From Acidimicrobiales bacterium (lineage in GTDB: Bacteria; Actinomycetota; Acidimicrobiia; Acidimicrobiales; Aldehydirespiratoraceae), in assembly GCA_029246685.1 (NCBI GenBank), contig JAQWMR010000016.1:1-64000 (forward strand): a stretch of DNA of 64,000 bases. The letters run 5' to 3'. The notes under the pieces were generated by a model that did not search any database, was not told the DNA's origin, and saw only the letters and a program-made list of their open reading frames with translations. Made by a program: the position numbers and the translations under genes. Positions 43,618 through 53,311 of this stretch are shown piece after piece (position 1 is the first letter of the stretch; each line of letters starts with the position of its first letter).

Positions 43618-45306
43618 GTGAGCACCCCGACACCTGCCATGACCGTCCCTGAAGCCGATGCGTTCCTCACCGGTGAGGACGGCTTCTTCCCCACAGCCAC
43701 GGAGACGGTCCTGGGCGAGGAGATGCTCGTCGTCAAGAATCGAATGGGTTCGCTGCGCGAGATGCTCGCGGCGTCGGCGAACCACGGGGACGGTGAGGCG
43801 CGCTACTACCTGTTCGACGATGGCCGAGCGGCCACGTTCAACGAGAACATCGCGCACGCCGCCTCCCTCGGAGCCAGCCTCTCGCAGCGCTACGGCGTGG
43901 GCCCAGGCGACCGCGTCGCGATCCTCGGTGCCAATTCGCCGGAGTGGATCCAGGCCTTCTGGGCGACGGTCCAGTTGGGGGCCATCTCCGTGGCGATGAA
44001 CGGATGGTGGACCGGGGACGAGATCGACTACGGGCTCGAGCTGACCACGCCGACTGTCCTCATCGCCGACAAACGTCGTCTCGAGCGCCTCGACAGCGAT
44101 CCGGGAATCCCCGTCGTGGTCGTGGAGGACGATTTCCAGGAGTTGGTCGACGCCGGTGCCGGCGCGGGCCTCTCGGATGGGGAGATCGCCGAGGACGATC
44201 CGGCGGCGATCCTCTTCACCAGCGGGACCACCGGACGACCCAAGGGTGCGATCACCACCCACCGGAACCTGATCGCCTACGTCTCCTGCGCGTTCATGCT
44301 CGGCGCCCGCGACGCAGTGCGCTTCCCTTCCAGTGGCGAGCCGCCCGCCAACCCACCCATGAGGCTGGCGGCCAGCCCCCTCTTCCACATGTCCGGACTC
44401 CATGCCGGCGCGATCGCCGCGATCGCGTCCGGTATGGGCAACCTCTGGACGACCGGGCGCTTCGACCCGGAGAAGGTGCTGAAGCTGACCGAGGAGTACA
44501 AGCTCACCGGGTGGGGCGGCGTCACCACGCAGATGTGGCGGATCATCGAGCATCCCCGCTTCCACGAGTACGACACGTCGACCGTGAAGTCGATCGGCGG
44601 CGGCGGCTCGGTGTGGTCACCAGAACTCCAACGGGCGTGTCGCGCCGCGCTACCGCACGCCACGCAGGTCGTCGGTGTCGGCTACGGACTGACAGAGGGA
44701 GGGGTGGCCACCAGCGCTTCCGACGACATCCTGCAGGCGCATCCGGATTCAGTCGGCTACCCGATCCCGACCGCCGAGGTGAAGATCCTCGACGACGAGG
44801 ACAACGAGCTTCCCGACGGCGAGATCGGCAACGTCAGCATCAAGGGCCCGAGCGTCATCCCGGGCTACTGGGACAACCCCAAGGCGACGGCGGAGACGAT
44901 CCGCCCGGGAGGGTGGCTGCGGACCGGCGACTTCGGCCACCTCGAGGACGGCATCGTCTTCCTCGCGAGCCGTCGCAAGGACCTGATCATCCGCGGCGGC
45001 GAGAACATCTACCCGACCGAGATCGAGAACCGCCTCGACGAGCACCCGGACGTCATGGAGGCCGCGGTCATCGGCGTCGATCACCGAGAGCTCGGCCAGG
45101 AGGTCAAGGCGGTGGTCGTCCCCCGGGAGGGTGCGGCACTGACCGGTCAGGAGCTCGGCGAATGGGTGGCGCAGAGACTTGCGACGTTCAAGGTGCCGGC
45201 CCACTGGGAGTTCCAGACCGAGCCCCTCCCCCGCAATGCCACCGGCAAGGTCCTCAAGGCTGTCGTCGCCGGCGAAGCCGAGAACACCTTCATCGAAGAG
45301 GCGTGA
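43618..45306 (+). CDS. Acyl-CoA synthetase (AMP-forming)
   Basis: This 562-residue ligase has ILFTSGTTGRPKGAITTHRN, GVGYGLTEGGVATSA, WLRTGDFGHLEDGIVFLASR, IIRGGENIYPTEIENRLDEH and catalytic Lys in LPRNATGKVLK. It is clearly paralogous to the ligase at 15852 (shared NGWWT-DEI, ANSP-W-, DGFFP). Substrate unknown, probably a fatty acid or related acid, given the divergent acyl-CoA dehydrogenase. GTG 43618 follows TAGTTT by exactly 7 nt. Confidence 0.92.
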   Translation: MSTPTPAMTVPEADAFLTGEDGFFPTATETVLGEEMLVVKNRMGSLREMLAASANHGDGEARYYLFDDGRAATFNENIAHAASLGASLSQRYGVGPGDRVAILGANSPEWIQAFWATVQLGAISVAMNGWWTGDEIDYGLELTTPTVLIADKRRLERLDSDPGIPVVVVEDDFQELVDAGAGAGLSDGEIAEDDPAAILFTSGTTGRPKGAITTHRNLIAYVSCAFMLGARDAVRFPSSGEPPANPPMRLAASPLFHMSGLHAGAIAAIASGMGNLWTTGRFDPEKVLKLTEEYKLTGWGGVTTQMWRIIEHPRFHEYDTSTVKSIGGGGSVWSPELQRACRAALPHATQVVGVGYGLTEGGVATSASDDILQAHPDSVGYPIPTAEVKILDDEDNELPDGEIGNVSIKGPSVIPGYWDNPKATAETIRPGGWLRTGDFGHLEDGIVFLASRRKDLIIRGGENIYPTEIENRLDEHPDVMEAAVIGVDHRELGQEVKAVVVPREGAALTGQELGEWVAQRLATFKVPAHWEFQTEPLPRNATGKVLKAVVAGEAENTFIEEA

Positions 45307-45310
45307 GACG

Positions 45311-46690
45311 TCACCCGGCTGTGAGGGGCCACGGGCGGGTGCGTTCCCACAGCAGGGCGATATCGAGCAGCAGCTTCTCGCGGTGGTGTGCCGCGAGCAC
45401 CTGCAGACTCACGGGGAGCCCATCGCTCGCGAGACCGGCCGGAAGGGCGACGGCCGGGTTGCCGTAGATGTTCGACGGCGCAGTGAGGGCGCCGTTGTTG
45501 GCGCCGGTGCTCTCGCGGCCGCCGAAGACGGAAGGCAGGTGCCCTTCGGCGTCGAACGCGGTGGACGGGTTCGTCGCCGCGAGCACGATGTCGGCGTCGG
45601 CGAACATCGTCGCCATCGACCGGTTGAGATCCTCGCGGCGGCTCTCGGCCTTGACCATCGCGCCGAGATCGATGCGCTCCTCGGCGATCTCGACACTGGC
45701 TCGCATCATGCCGGTCAGGTCCTCGGCGCAATCCGGCCAGCGCTCACCCAGCTCCTTGCGCAAGCCGATTCCGCCGGTGAGCCCCCACGCACCCATGACG
45801 TTGGGGAGACGGAGGTCGAGATCGACCCGGGCCGCTCCCATGGCGGCCAGCAGCTCCTCGGCCGCGGCAGCCACGATCTCCTCGGTCTCCGGCGCAACGA
45901 CCGCGCAGCCCAGATTCGGCACGATCGCCACCCGCAGCCCCGCGAGATCGGCGATGCCCACACCCAGATCGGCTTCGAACCCGTCGACGCGGGGAAGGCT
46001 GAACGGATCGCGGGCATCCGGGCCGTTCGTGACGTCCAGCCAGCGCGCCGTGTCGCGCACGCTGCGACTGACACAGCCCTCGACGGCGGTCAGGTTTCCG
46101 ATCGCCGAGCCCTTCGGGACCCGGCCGTAGGTCGTCTTGAGGCCGACGAGGCCGCAAAACCCGGCGGGGATGCGAATCGAGCCGCCGCCGTCGCTTGCGG
46201 TCGCCAGCGCGAACATTCCTCCGGACACACCCGCGGCGGAGCCCCCCGACGAGCCGCCGGGTGTGCGGTCCGCGCCCCATGGGTTGCGGGTGGCACCGTG
46301 CAACTTCGTGGTGGTCTGGTTCACCCCACCGAACTCGCTCGACGTGGTCTGGACGGTCGGAATCGCACCGCCGACCCGCAACCGCTCGACCGGGATGGAG
46401 TCCGCGTTGGCCACTCGGTCCGCGAGGGCCAGCGACGCCTCGGTGTCGGGCCATCCGGCCACCGGGAGGAGCTCCTTCACCGCAAGGGGCACGCCCCCGA
46501 AAGGAAGCGTGACGTCGGCCGTCTCGGCCGCGGCCAGAGCCGCGTCACCGTCCACATGACAGACCGCGTTGAGCGGATCGTCGGCCGCCGCGTCGAGGGT
46601 GGCCTGCACTTCCTCGCGGGGATGCCGGTCACCGGCGCGAAACGCCTCGACCAGCGAGATCACGTCGCCCTGCCATGATCCGTCCGTCAT
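45311..46690 (-). CDS. Amidase-signature hydrolase
   Basis: This 459-residue enzyme has the complete Ser-cisSer-Lys triad of the amidase family: Lys72 in LAVKELLPV, Ser147 in TPGGSSGGSAAG and nucleophile Ser171 in SDGGGSIRIPAGFCGL. It hydrolyses an amide or ester of unknown identity. It is convergent with the acyl-CoA synthetase (4-bp gap) and divergent from another synthetase at 46740. It is not the GatA subunit as far as I can judge; no gatB or gatC is nearby. Confidence 0.88.
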   Translation of the reverse strand: MTDGSWQGDVISLVEAFRAGDRHPREEVQATLDAAADDPLNAVCHVDGDAALAAAETADVTLPFGGVPLAVKELLPVAGWPDTEASLALADRVANADSIPVERLRVGGAIPTVQTTSSEFGGVNQTTTKLHGATRNPWGADRTPGGSSGGSAAGVSGGMFALATASDGGGSIRIPAGFCGLVGLKTTYGRVPKGSAIGNLTAVEGCVSRSVRDTARWLDVTNGPDARDPFSLPRVDGFEADLGVGIADLAGLRVAIVPNLGCAVVAPETEEIVAAAAEELLAAMGAARVDLDLRLPNVMGAWGLTGGIGLRKELGERWPDCAEDLTGMMRASVEIAEERIDLGAMVKAESRREDLNRSMATMFADADIVLAATNPSTAFDAEGHLPSVFGGRESTGANNGALTAPSNIYGNPAVALPAGLASDGLPVSLQVLAAHHREKLLLDIALLWERTRPWPLTAG

Positions 46691-46739
46691 GTGTCCCCCT
46701 GTGGTGTCGCCTGTGCGCGCCCCACCCTACGATCCTCTG

Positions 46740-48242
46740 ATGCTCACGGAAATCAGCCGACGAGGAGCGGCGGAGTTCGTCGACACGCTCGCCTATGTCA
46801 CCGAGCAGGGTTTGGGCATCACCTACGCCGAGCTCGACGAGGCTGCCGAGCAGGTTGCGGCCCGGTTCGCGGCCCGTGGTCTCGGCGAGGGAGACGTCGT
46901 CGCCCTCGTCCTGCCGTCGGTGATCGACTACGTCGTCTACTTCCTCGCCGCGGACCGCGTCGGAGCCGTGACTGCAGGCCTGAACTCGAAGCTGCGGCCC
47001 CGTGAGATCGCAAACTGTCTCGAGGTTCTGCGGCCCGCGCTCGTCATCGTCACCGGTGATCTGATCGAGGGTGTGGCGCTCGCCGGGCTCGAGGCTGAGG
47101 TCATCACGCCGGGCACCGATGCAGCCTCCATCGCCGCGCTCCATCGACAGGGCCCGTCAGTACTCCTTCCGGAACTGACGGAAGACGACGACCGTCCGGT
47201 CTGCATCTGTTTCACGTCCGGGTCCACGGGTATGCCGAAGGGCGCCTGGTACACGAATCGCCAACTCCGCCGAATCGCCGAGCTCGACACGGGCGGCGCG
47301 TGGGGCGGTGGCGGCCACGGCATCTCCTCCACCCACTTCGCCCACGTCGGATTCATGACCAAGCTTCCGTGGCTGCTCGCGAGTGGCCGCACGACGCACC
47401 TGCTCGAGCGCTGGTCAGCGGGGCCGGTTCTCCAGCTCATCGCCGATCACAAGATGCCGGCGGTCACCGGCGTGGCCCCGCAGCTCGCACTGATGATGCG
47501 CAGCCCACTCATCGACACACTCGACTTCTCCGCGGTGCAGGCGATCGTCGCCGGGGGCGCAGCTTCGCCGCCCGCACTCGTCCACGAGTGTCGCGAGCGC
47601 TTCGGCGCCGGCTACTCCATCCGCTACTCCTCGACGGAAAGCGGCGGCATCGGCCTCGGCACAGCCCTCGACGCGGACGACGAGGAGGCGCTACACACGA
47701 TCGGCCGACCCCGCCCAGGCGTGGAGGCTTCGATCCGCGACGAGCACGGGGAGCCGGTGGCCGACGGGGAGATCGGCGAGCTCTGGATCCAGTCCGGCTG
47801 CATCATGTCCGGCTACTGGAACGACCCGGAGACCACGGCAGAGACGTTGGTCGACGGATGGCTTCGCACCGGTGACCTGGCTCATGTCGACGACAACGGC
47901 TGCTACCGGTTGGCCGGACGGCTCAAGGAGATGTTCATCCGCGGTGGCTACAACGTGTACCCGATGGAGGTGGAGTCCGTGCTCGTGGCGCACCCGGGGA
48001 TCGCGGAGGTCGCCGTGGTGCCGCGCCCGGACCCGGTGATGGGCGAGATCGGGGTGGCCGTGGTCGTACCGATCGACGCCGATGCACCTCCCACGCTCGA
48101 CGACATCCGCTCGTTCGGCGAGAACGACCTGGCGAAGTACAAGCTCCCCGAGGACATCCGAATCATCGAGGCGCTGCCCCGGAACTCCACGGAGAAGGTC
48201 GATCGGCGAACGCTTGCCGAGGCCGAGGCCTCCGGCGGCTGA
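46740..48242 (+). CDS. Acyl-CoA synthetase (AMP-dependent ligase)
   Basis: This 500-residue ANL ligase has CFTSGSTGMPKGAWYTNRQL, RYSSTESGGIGLGTALDADD, WLRTGDLAHVDDNGCYRLAG and FIRGGYNVYPMEVESVLVAH. The C-terminal catalytic Lys is kept in LPRNSTEKVDRRTL, but the usual Gly before it is Glu. TACGAT lies 6 nt before ATG 46740, fixing the start although the frame is open to 46569. Substrate unknown. Confidence 0.9.
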   Translation: MLTEISRRGAAEFVDTLAYVTEQGLGITYAELDEAAEQVAARFAARGLGEGDVVALVLPSVIDYVVYFLAADRVGAVTAGLNSKLRPREIANCLEVLRPALVIVTGDLIEGVALAGLEAEVITPGTDAASIAALHRQGPSVLLPELTEDDDRPVCICFTSGSTGMPKGAWYTNRQLRRIAELDTGGAWGGGGHGISSTHFAHVGFMTKLPWLLASGRTTHLLERWSAGPVLQLIADHKMPAVTGVAPQLALMMRSPLIDTLDFSAVQAIVAGGAASPPALVHECRERFGAGYSIRYSSTESGGIGLGTALDADDEEALHTIGRPRPGVEASIRDEHGEPVADGEIGELWIQSGCIMSGYWNDPETTAETLVDGWLRTGDLAHVDDNGCYRLAGRLKEMFIRGGYNVYPMEVESVLVAHPGIAEVAVVPRPDPVMGEIGVAVVVPIDADAPPTLDDIRSFGENDLAKYKLPEDIRIIEALPRNSTEKVDRRTLAEAEASGG

Positions 48243-48245
48243 AGG

Positions 48246-49274
48246 TCAGCGGCGGCCGCGACGTTCGCCCCGCCGACCTCCACCCTTCTGTTCACGTCGC
48301 TCCCGTTCCTCTTCACGGGCGCGTTGCGTGGCGAGTTCCTCGACAAGGGCGCGGTAGCGATCAACCCGGTGTTCGTCGACCTCGCCGTCGTCGACTGCAG
48401 CGCGGATAGCGCAACCGGGTTCGGTGTCGTGGACACAATCGCCGAAGCGACACGCACCGGCGAGCTCCTCGAGGTCGCCGAACACCAGATCAAGAGCGTG
48501 CTCTGCCTCCCACAGACCGATGGCGCGGATTCCGGGCGTGTCGAGGATCAGGCCCGCGTCGTCGTTCAGAGGAATGAGTTCGCGAGCGGTCGTGGTGTGG
48601 CGCCCCTTGGCGTCGGACTCCCGAACGTCACCGATCTCGAGCAGTTCCTCGCCGACGAGCGCGTTCACGAGGGAGGATTTGCCCACGCCGCTGGCGCCGA
48701 TCAGAGCGAGAGTCTCGGAGGGGGCAAGCCGGCCCCGGAGCTGATCGAGCCCGCCCGGGTCGACCGTGCTCGTGGTGAGCACGGGGATGTCGCGAGCGAC
48801 GGAGCGCACGATCGCCTCCGTGTCGTCATCGAGGGCGGCGTCGGTCTTCGTCAGGATCACCAGCGGCTCGGCACCGGAGTTGTGGGCGAGAACGAGAAGC
48901 CGCTCAAGTCGCCCCGGTGGGAGCGGCCGGTCCAGGCCGTGGACGACCGCCACGCTCTGCACGTTCGCCGCCAGAACCTGTTCGAGATCACGTTCCGCAG
49001 GGTCACGCCGGCTCACCTGGGTGGTTCGGTCGAAGACATGGGTGACGACATCGCCGAGTCCGTCCTCTTCACCGACCATCACCCAGTCACCGGTGACGGG
49101 CGCGATCTCGTCCTGGGCTCGTTGTGAGTCAGACAGAACCCGAACCCGTCCCGCCGCCGTCATGACGTCGCATTCGCCTCGGTCAACGCGCACTACCCGA
49201 CCGAGGACACCGGCGTGGTCGCCGGTGTCGGCCGGGCCGCTGGAGCGGCCCCACGGATCGAGAGATGCGGTCAC
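48246..49274 (-). CDS. rsgA: Ribosome small-subunit-dependent GTPase A
   Basis: This 342-residue circularly permuted GTPase assists 30S maturation. OB-fold region: VLGRVVRVDRGECDVMTAAG. GTPase motifs come in permuted order: LVILTKTD (G4) before GASGVGKSSLVNALVGEE (G1, about residue 195) and LILDTPGIRAIGL (G3). The zinc finger has Cys in GACRFGDCVHDTEPGCAI near 275-292. The C-terminus is very basic (GGGRRGERRGRR). GTG 49274 is chosen as the first start before recognisable homology; the frame remains open far upstream as antisense to the next gene. Confidence 0.9.
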   Translation of the reverse strand: MTASLDPWGRSSGPADTGDHAGVLGRVVRVDRGECDVMTAAGRVRVLSDSQRAQDEIAPVTGDWVMVGEEDGLGDVVTHVFDRTTQVSRRDPAERDLEQVLAANVQSVAVVHGLDRPLPPGRLERLLVLAHNSGAEPLVILTKTDAALDDDTEAIVRSVARDIPVLTTSTVDPGGLDQLRGRLAPSETLALIGASGVGKSSLVNALVGEELLEIGDVRESDAKGRHTTTARELIPLNDDAGLILDTPGIRAIGLWEAEHALDLVFGDLEELAGACRFGDCVHDTEPGCAIRAAVDDGEVDEHRVDRYRALVEELATQRAREEERERREQKGGGRRGERRGRR

Positions 49275-49397
49275 GGGCCGTAGTCTCGCACTCGTGGTGA
49301 TCCTCGGGAACCAAACCGCTTCTGCGGGCGTTCCCTCATCGGAGACGCGCACGCGGTATCCGACGCCCCGAATGCCCCACGAAGCAAGGTTGACGAC

Positions 49398-51014
49398 ATG
49401 ACTGCGGTCGAATCGCACGAGGAGCGGACGGTTCCGGACCATCCCCGCTGGTACGGCGCCCTCGCCGGCGTGCTCGCAGCGCTCGTCGCGCTGATCTTCG
49501 GCGAGCTCGTCGAAGCGATCTCGGACTCCATCCCGGGCCTCGTGCTCGGAATGGGCGAATGGATCCTCGACATCACTCCCGGCCGGGCTGCTCGCGAAGG
49601 CATCGAGAATCTCGGGAGCAACGCGAAGGGTTCGCTGCTTCCTGGGATCACGATCGTCGCGCTGCTTCTCGCCGCGCTGCTCGGTGATCTCGCCAGACGT
49701 CGATCGATCTGGTTCAGCGTGGCGGGCTTCGCCGTCTTCGGACTCCTCGGCGGCTTCACCACCGCTCGCAACCCCCAGTCCCCCGCATTTGCGAGCTGGT
49801 TCTGGGCGATCGTCGCGGCCGGTCTCGGCGTCGCCACCCTCGTCCTGTTGCTGACCCGGATGCACCGGCCGACCCGACTCGCCGGTGTTCTCGAAGACCC
49901 TCGCGACCCGCGAGCAACGCGGCGAGCGTTCCTGAGCTGGTCCGCCGGCGCAGGAGCCGTCGCCGTGACCGGCCTCGCTGTCGCCGATCGAGTCGAGGGC
50001 CGCAGCGCGGCGGAGATCGCCCGCGGCGAGCTCGACGTCAGCGACTTCGGTGCAACGACGAGCGTTCCGGGCGCTTCCCCGGTTGCCGTCCCCGATCCCA
50101 TCACGCCCGGGTCGTTCGACGAGATCGACGGCATCGGCCGGTTCATCACCCCGAACGACACCTTCTACCGGATCGACACCGCCCTCAGCGTCCCCCAGGT
50201 CGACCCCGACTCCTGGTCGCTGTCCTTCACCGGCATGGTCGACAACCCGTACACGCTCACGTTCGAAGAGATCCTCGCCATGGACCTCGAGGAACAGGTC
50301 GTCACGCTCTCCTGCGTGTCGAACGAAGTCGGTGGCGGGCTGGTCGGTACGGCCACCTGGCTCGGCGTCCCGATCACCACCCTGCTCGAGCGCGCCGGCG
50401 TGCAGGACGGGGCCGAACAGTTCGTGGGGCGCTCGGTGGACGACTGGACCGCCGGCTTCCCGCTCGACGTGCTCGACGACGGCCGCAACGCCATGCTCGC
50501 CGTGGCGATGAACGGCGAGCCGCTCCCGATCATCCACGGCTTCCCCGCACGCCTCGTGGTGGCCGGCCTCTACGGCTACGTCTCTGCGGTGAAGTGGATC
50601 GAAGAGATCAACCTCAACACCTGGGACGGCTTCAACGGCTACTGGGTGCCACGCGGCTGGTCGAAGCTCGGACCGATTAAGACGATGTCTCGCATCGACG
50701 TTCCCCGCCACCGGACAGATATTCCCGCCGGGCCCACCGCCGTCGCCGGCGTGGCCTGGTCCCCTCCCCGCGGCATCCAGCGGGTCGAGCTCGAGTTCAA
50801 CGTGGACGACGGGTGGCACGAGTGCGAGATCGCCGCGCCCGGAACGGACGAGACCTGGGTGCAGTGGAAGTACGAGTGGGACGCGCCCCCGGGTGAACAT
50901 GTCCTGCGGGTTCGCGCCATCGACGGCGACGGCGAACTGCAGCCGCTTGGTCCGAAATCCGTCGCGCCCGACGGAGCCGAGGGCTGGCACGTCCACCAGG
51001 TCCGGGCGACCTGA
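49398..51014 (+). CDS. Membrane-bound sulfite-oxidase-fold molybdopterin oxidoreductase
   Basis: This 538-residue protein begins with about four membrane helices (GVLAALVALIFGELV, ITIVALLLAALLGDL, WFSVAGFAVFGLLGG, FWAIVAAGLGVATLVLL) and a further hydrophobic segment after RRAFLSW that recalls a Tat-like signal. The oxidoreductase domain follows, with the molybdenum ligand Cys306 in VTLSCVSNEVGGGLVGTATW, WTAGFPLDVLDD, IHGFPARLVVAGLYGYVSAV and WDGFNGYWVPRGWSKLGP. A C-terminal Mo-co dimerisation-type domain ends it. It probably works outside the membrane on an unknown substrate. Confidence 0.88.
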   Translation: MTAVESHEERTVPDHPRWYGALAGVLAALVALIFGELVEAISDSIPGLVLGMGEWILDITPGRAAREGIENLGSNAKGSLLPGITIVALLLAALLGDLARRRSIWFSVAGFAVFGLLGGFTTARNPQSPAFASWFWAIVAAGLGVATLVLLLTRMHRPTRLAGVLEDPRDPRATRRAFLSWSAGAGAVAVTGLAVADRVEGRSAAEIARGELDVSDFGATTSVPGASPVAVPDPITPGSFDEIDGIGRFITPNDTFYRIDTALSVPQVDPDSWSLSFTGMVDNPYTLTFEEILAMDLEEQVVTLSCVSNEVGGGLVGTATWLGVPITTLLERAGVQDGAEQFVGRSVDDWTAGFPLDVLDDGRNAMLAVAMNGEPLPIIHGFPARLVVAGLYGYVSAVKWIEEINLNTWDGFNGYWVPRGWSKLGPIKTMSRIDVPRHRTDIPAGPTAVAGVAWSPPRGIQRVELEFNVDDGWHECEIAAPGTDETWVQWKYEWDAPPGEHVLRVRAIDGDGELQPLGPKSVAPDGAEGWHVHQVRAT

Positions 51015-51087
51015 GCAACCCCATCGCAGGAACGGCATCCACCGACGGCGCGGATCTCACCGTTAGGTTCCGAAAGCACATGCCAGC

Positions 51088-52371
51088 CTGAGCCGAACAT
51101 ACGTCCTCGACACATCGGTGCTGCTGAGCGATCCGTCTGCTCTCCGCCGATTCGAGGAACACGCTGTCGTCGTCCCCCTCGCAACACTCACCGAACTCGA
51201 GGCGAAACGCCATCATCTCGAGCTCGGATGGGCCGCGCGCCGCGCCTTACGAGCGCTCGAGGAGTTACGGGAGCAATACGGCACGCTTCTCGAATCGCTG
51301 CCCGTCAACGACTTCGGCGGCACCGTTCGAGTCGAACTGAACCACACGAACAACGAGATCCTGCCGGACGGCTTCCGCGACGACACGAACGACAACCGGA
51401 TCCTGAGCGTCGCCGCGAACCTCAGTGCCGGTGGCGCCGACGTCGTTCTCGTGTCGAAGGATCTGCCGCTGCGGCTCAAGGCCGGCGTGGTGGGGTTGGA
51501 GGCATCGGAGTTCCGCGACACCGACGTCGCCGACGACGGATGGACGGGCTACACCGACATTTCCGTCGATGCCGCAACGATCGATGACCTCTACGCCGAC
51601 GGGGTGTGCGACCTGGAGGAGGCCCGGGAGCTCCAGGTCAACACCGGGATCGCGCTCGTGGCCGGCTCGCAATCCGGCCTCGGCCGGGTGCATGACGACA
51701 AGCGGGTGCATCGCATCATCGACCGGCCTGTCTTCGACGTTCGGGCCCGATCCGCAGAGCAGTACGTCGCCCTCGATCTCCTGACCGACGACAGCGTCGG
51801 CATCGTTTCGCTCGGCGGCCGGGCGGGCACCGGCAAGAGCATCCTTGCGCTCGCTGCGGCCCTCGACGCCGTCCTCGAACAACGGTCGCAGTCGCGGGTC
51901 ATCATCTTCCGGCCGCTCTACGCAGTCGGCGGCCAGGACCTCGGCTACCTGCCCGGCAGCGAGGTAGAGAAGATGCGTCCGTGGGCCGCGGCTGTGCACG
52001 ACGCCCTCGAGGCGATCGCCGGGCCGGAGGTCGTGGACGAGGTCATCCACCGCGAACTGCTCGAGGTGCTGCCCCTCACCCACATCCGCGGCCGCTCGAT
52101 CACCGACACCTTCGTGATCGTGGACGAGGCGCAGAACCTCGAGCGCAACGTGCTACTCACCGCCCTCACCCGAGTCGGTGAGAACACCAAGGTGGTCCTC
52201 ACCCACGACGTCGCCCAGCGCGACAACCTCCGGGTCGGCCGCTACGACGGCATCGGCGCTGTCGTCGACCATCTACGAGGCCACCCGCTGTTCGGCCACG
52301 TCACGCTCACGCGCTCAGAACGCAGCGAGGTCGCTGCACTTGTCGCCGGCCTGATCGACGGCCGCGGCTGA
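51088..52371 (+). CDS. PIN-domain / PhoH-like ATPase
   Basis: This 427-residue protein fuses an N-terminal PIN RNase domain ([20 protein letters not shown], with catalytic acids such as the Asp in LDTS and in DNRIL) to a PhoH ATPase ([20 protein letters not shown] near residue 246, [20 protein letters not shown]). PhoH2-type proteins are RNA helicases/RNases. The first normal start, GTG 51118, would cut off the PIN strand with its Asp. CTG 51088, overlapping a TGA as CTGA, is the only candidate after the in-frame TAG at 51064, so CTG initiation is proposed. Confidence 0.85.
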   Translation: MSRTYVLDTSVLLSDPSALRRFEEHAVVVPLATLTELEAKRHHLELGWAARRALRALEELREQYGTLLESLPVNDFGGTVRVELNHTNNEILPDGFRDDTNDNRILSVAANLSAGGADVVLVSKDLPLRLKAGVVGLEASEFRDTDVADDGWTGYTDISVDAATIDDLYADGVCDLEEARELQVNTGIALVAGSQSGLGRVHDDKRVHRIIDRPVFDVRARSAEQYVALDLLTDDSVGIVSLGGRAGTGKSILALAAALDAVLEQRSQSRVIIFRPLYAVGGQDLGYLPGSEVEKMRPWAAAVHDALEAIAGPEVVDEVIHRELLEVLPLTHIRGRSITDTFVIVDEAQNLERNVLLTALTRVGENTKVVLTHDVAQRDNLRVGRYDGIGAVVDHLRGHPLFGHVTLTRSERSEVAALVAGLIDGRG

Positions 52372-52382
52372 AATCGGCAAGA

Positions 52383-52778
52383 TCAGTCAGCGTCGCTTAG
52401 CCGCCATTCAGTCCAGAGCGCGCCCCAACGCAGGTAGAAGGCGAGCGCCGCAGCACCGAGGCTCAGCGCAGTCATCAGACCGGCCCCGGCTCGTCGATCC
52501 CCAAGCGCGCTCCCGCACGCATCAGTTGACGACGCCGTCGAGAACCCGTTGCCGCAGATCCACTCGCCGTCATAGACGGTGGAGGTCCACAGCGCGTGGG
52601 AGACGATCAAGAGCCCGAGCGCGGCAACGAAGACGCCGAGTCGCCGGTCTCGAGCCGCCTTCGCCTTGATCGCGCGAGCGTCGCGGATCTAGCGGCGTGA
52701 CGCGAGCGACTGTGCCGAGGACATGGAGTCCCAGGCCTCTTCCGAGATCATCGGTTCTGGTTTCTCGGTGTCGCTCAC
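52383..52778 (-). pseudogene. Two-span small membrane protein with an in-frame amber codon
   Basis: A 131-codon frame starts at GTG 52778 behind GGGAGG (4 nt away). It reads SDTEKPEPMISEEAWDSMSS, AQSLASRR, then TAG at 52691-52689, then IRDARAIKAKAARDRRLGVF and two helices (VAALGLLIVSHALW and LMTALSLGAAALAFYL), ending WRLSDAD. The reading is smooth on both sides of the TAG. CAG-to-TAG would explain it. A downstream TTG near 52610 could give a 75-residue remnant. Function unknown. Confidence 0.6.
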
Positions 52779-52816
52779 GCCGCCTCCCGTGTTCGCCGAG
52801 ACAACCGTAGACGAGA

Positions 52817-53251
52817 TCAGGCCTGCATCTTCTCGAGCATCTCCTTCATGTTGGCATGCACGAGGTTGATCGCCTTGAGCGGACGGATCATCACCTTGAA
52901 CTCGATGATCTTGCCGTCCTCGTCGCAGGTGATGATGTCGACACCGTTCACGGCGGTGTCGACGATGTACGTCTCGAACTCGAGAACCGCATGGTTCCCG
53001 TCGAGGACCTTCTTCGTGTAACGGAAGGCCTTGTCCGGATCCGGGGCCGCTTTCTCGCCGTCCGAGTCGGTGTCGCCAGGCAGAACGTTGCCTGCGGCTC
53101 CCAAGTACATCTTCGTCAGTTCCTTGCCCCGCTGCGGCGAGAAGACGATCGGCGAGAGGAAGACGCAGTCATCGTGCAGAAGCTCATCGAGCCCGCCAGG
53201 GTACTCCCCGCGGAGGTGGGCGTTCCAGTTGTCCATGACAGTGTGGATCAT
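52817..53251 (-). CDS. NTF2-like/SnoaL-type protein
   Basis: This 144-residue protein has the cone-fold pattern of the NTF2 superfamily: MDNWNAHLRGEYPGGLDELL, DDCVFLSPIVFSPQRGKEL, VLDGNHAVLEFETYIVDTAV, DIITCDEDGKIIEFKVMIRP. Members are small-molecule isomerases, hydrolases or binding proteins; similar unnamed proteins occur near lipid-degradation genes. No signal peptide. Monocistronic, divergent from the phosphoribosyltransferase. Confidence 0.8.
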   Translation of the reverse strand: MIHTVMDNWNAHLRGEYPGGLDELLHDDCVFLSPIVFSPQRGKELTKMYLGAAGNVLPGDTDSDGEKAAPDPDKAFRYTKKVLDGNHAVLEFETYIVDTAVNGVDIITCDEDGKIIEFKVMIRPLKAINLVHANMKEMLEKMQA

Positions 53252-53311
53252 GCGCTCATCCTGGCAGGCCCGGCCTGCTCACGCCGCCCCCAGCCGCGGT
53301 AGGTTTCGCCG

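Noticed and set aside
49275..51038. Upstream extension of the rsgA frame across the oxidoreductase gene
   Set aside because: The extension is antisense to a well-supported molybdopterin protein and shows no homology; rsgA homology begins near 49274.
28155..52778. General TAG reassignment to an amino acid
   Set aside because: greA, flp, the phosphoribosyltransferase and the binding-protein gene end naturally in TAG, so TAG works as a stop in this genome.
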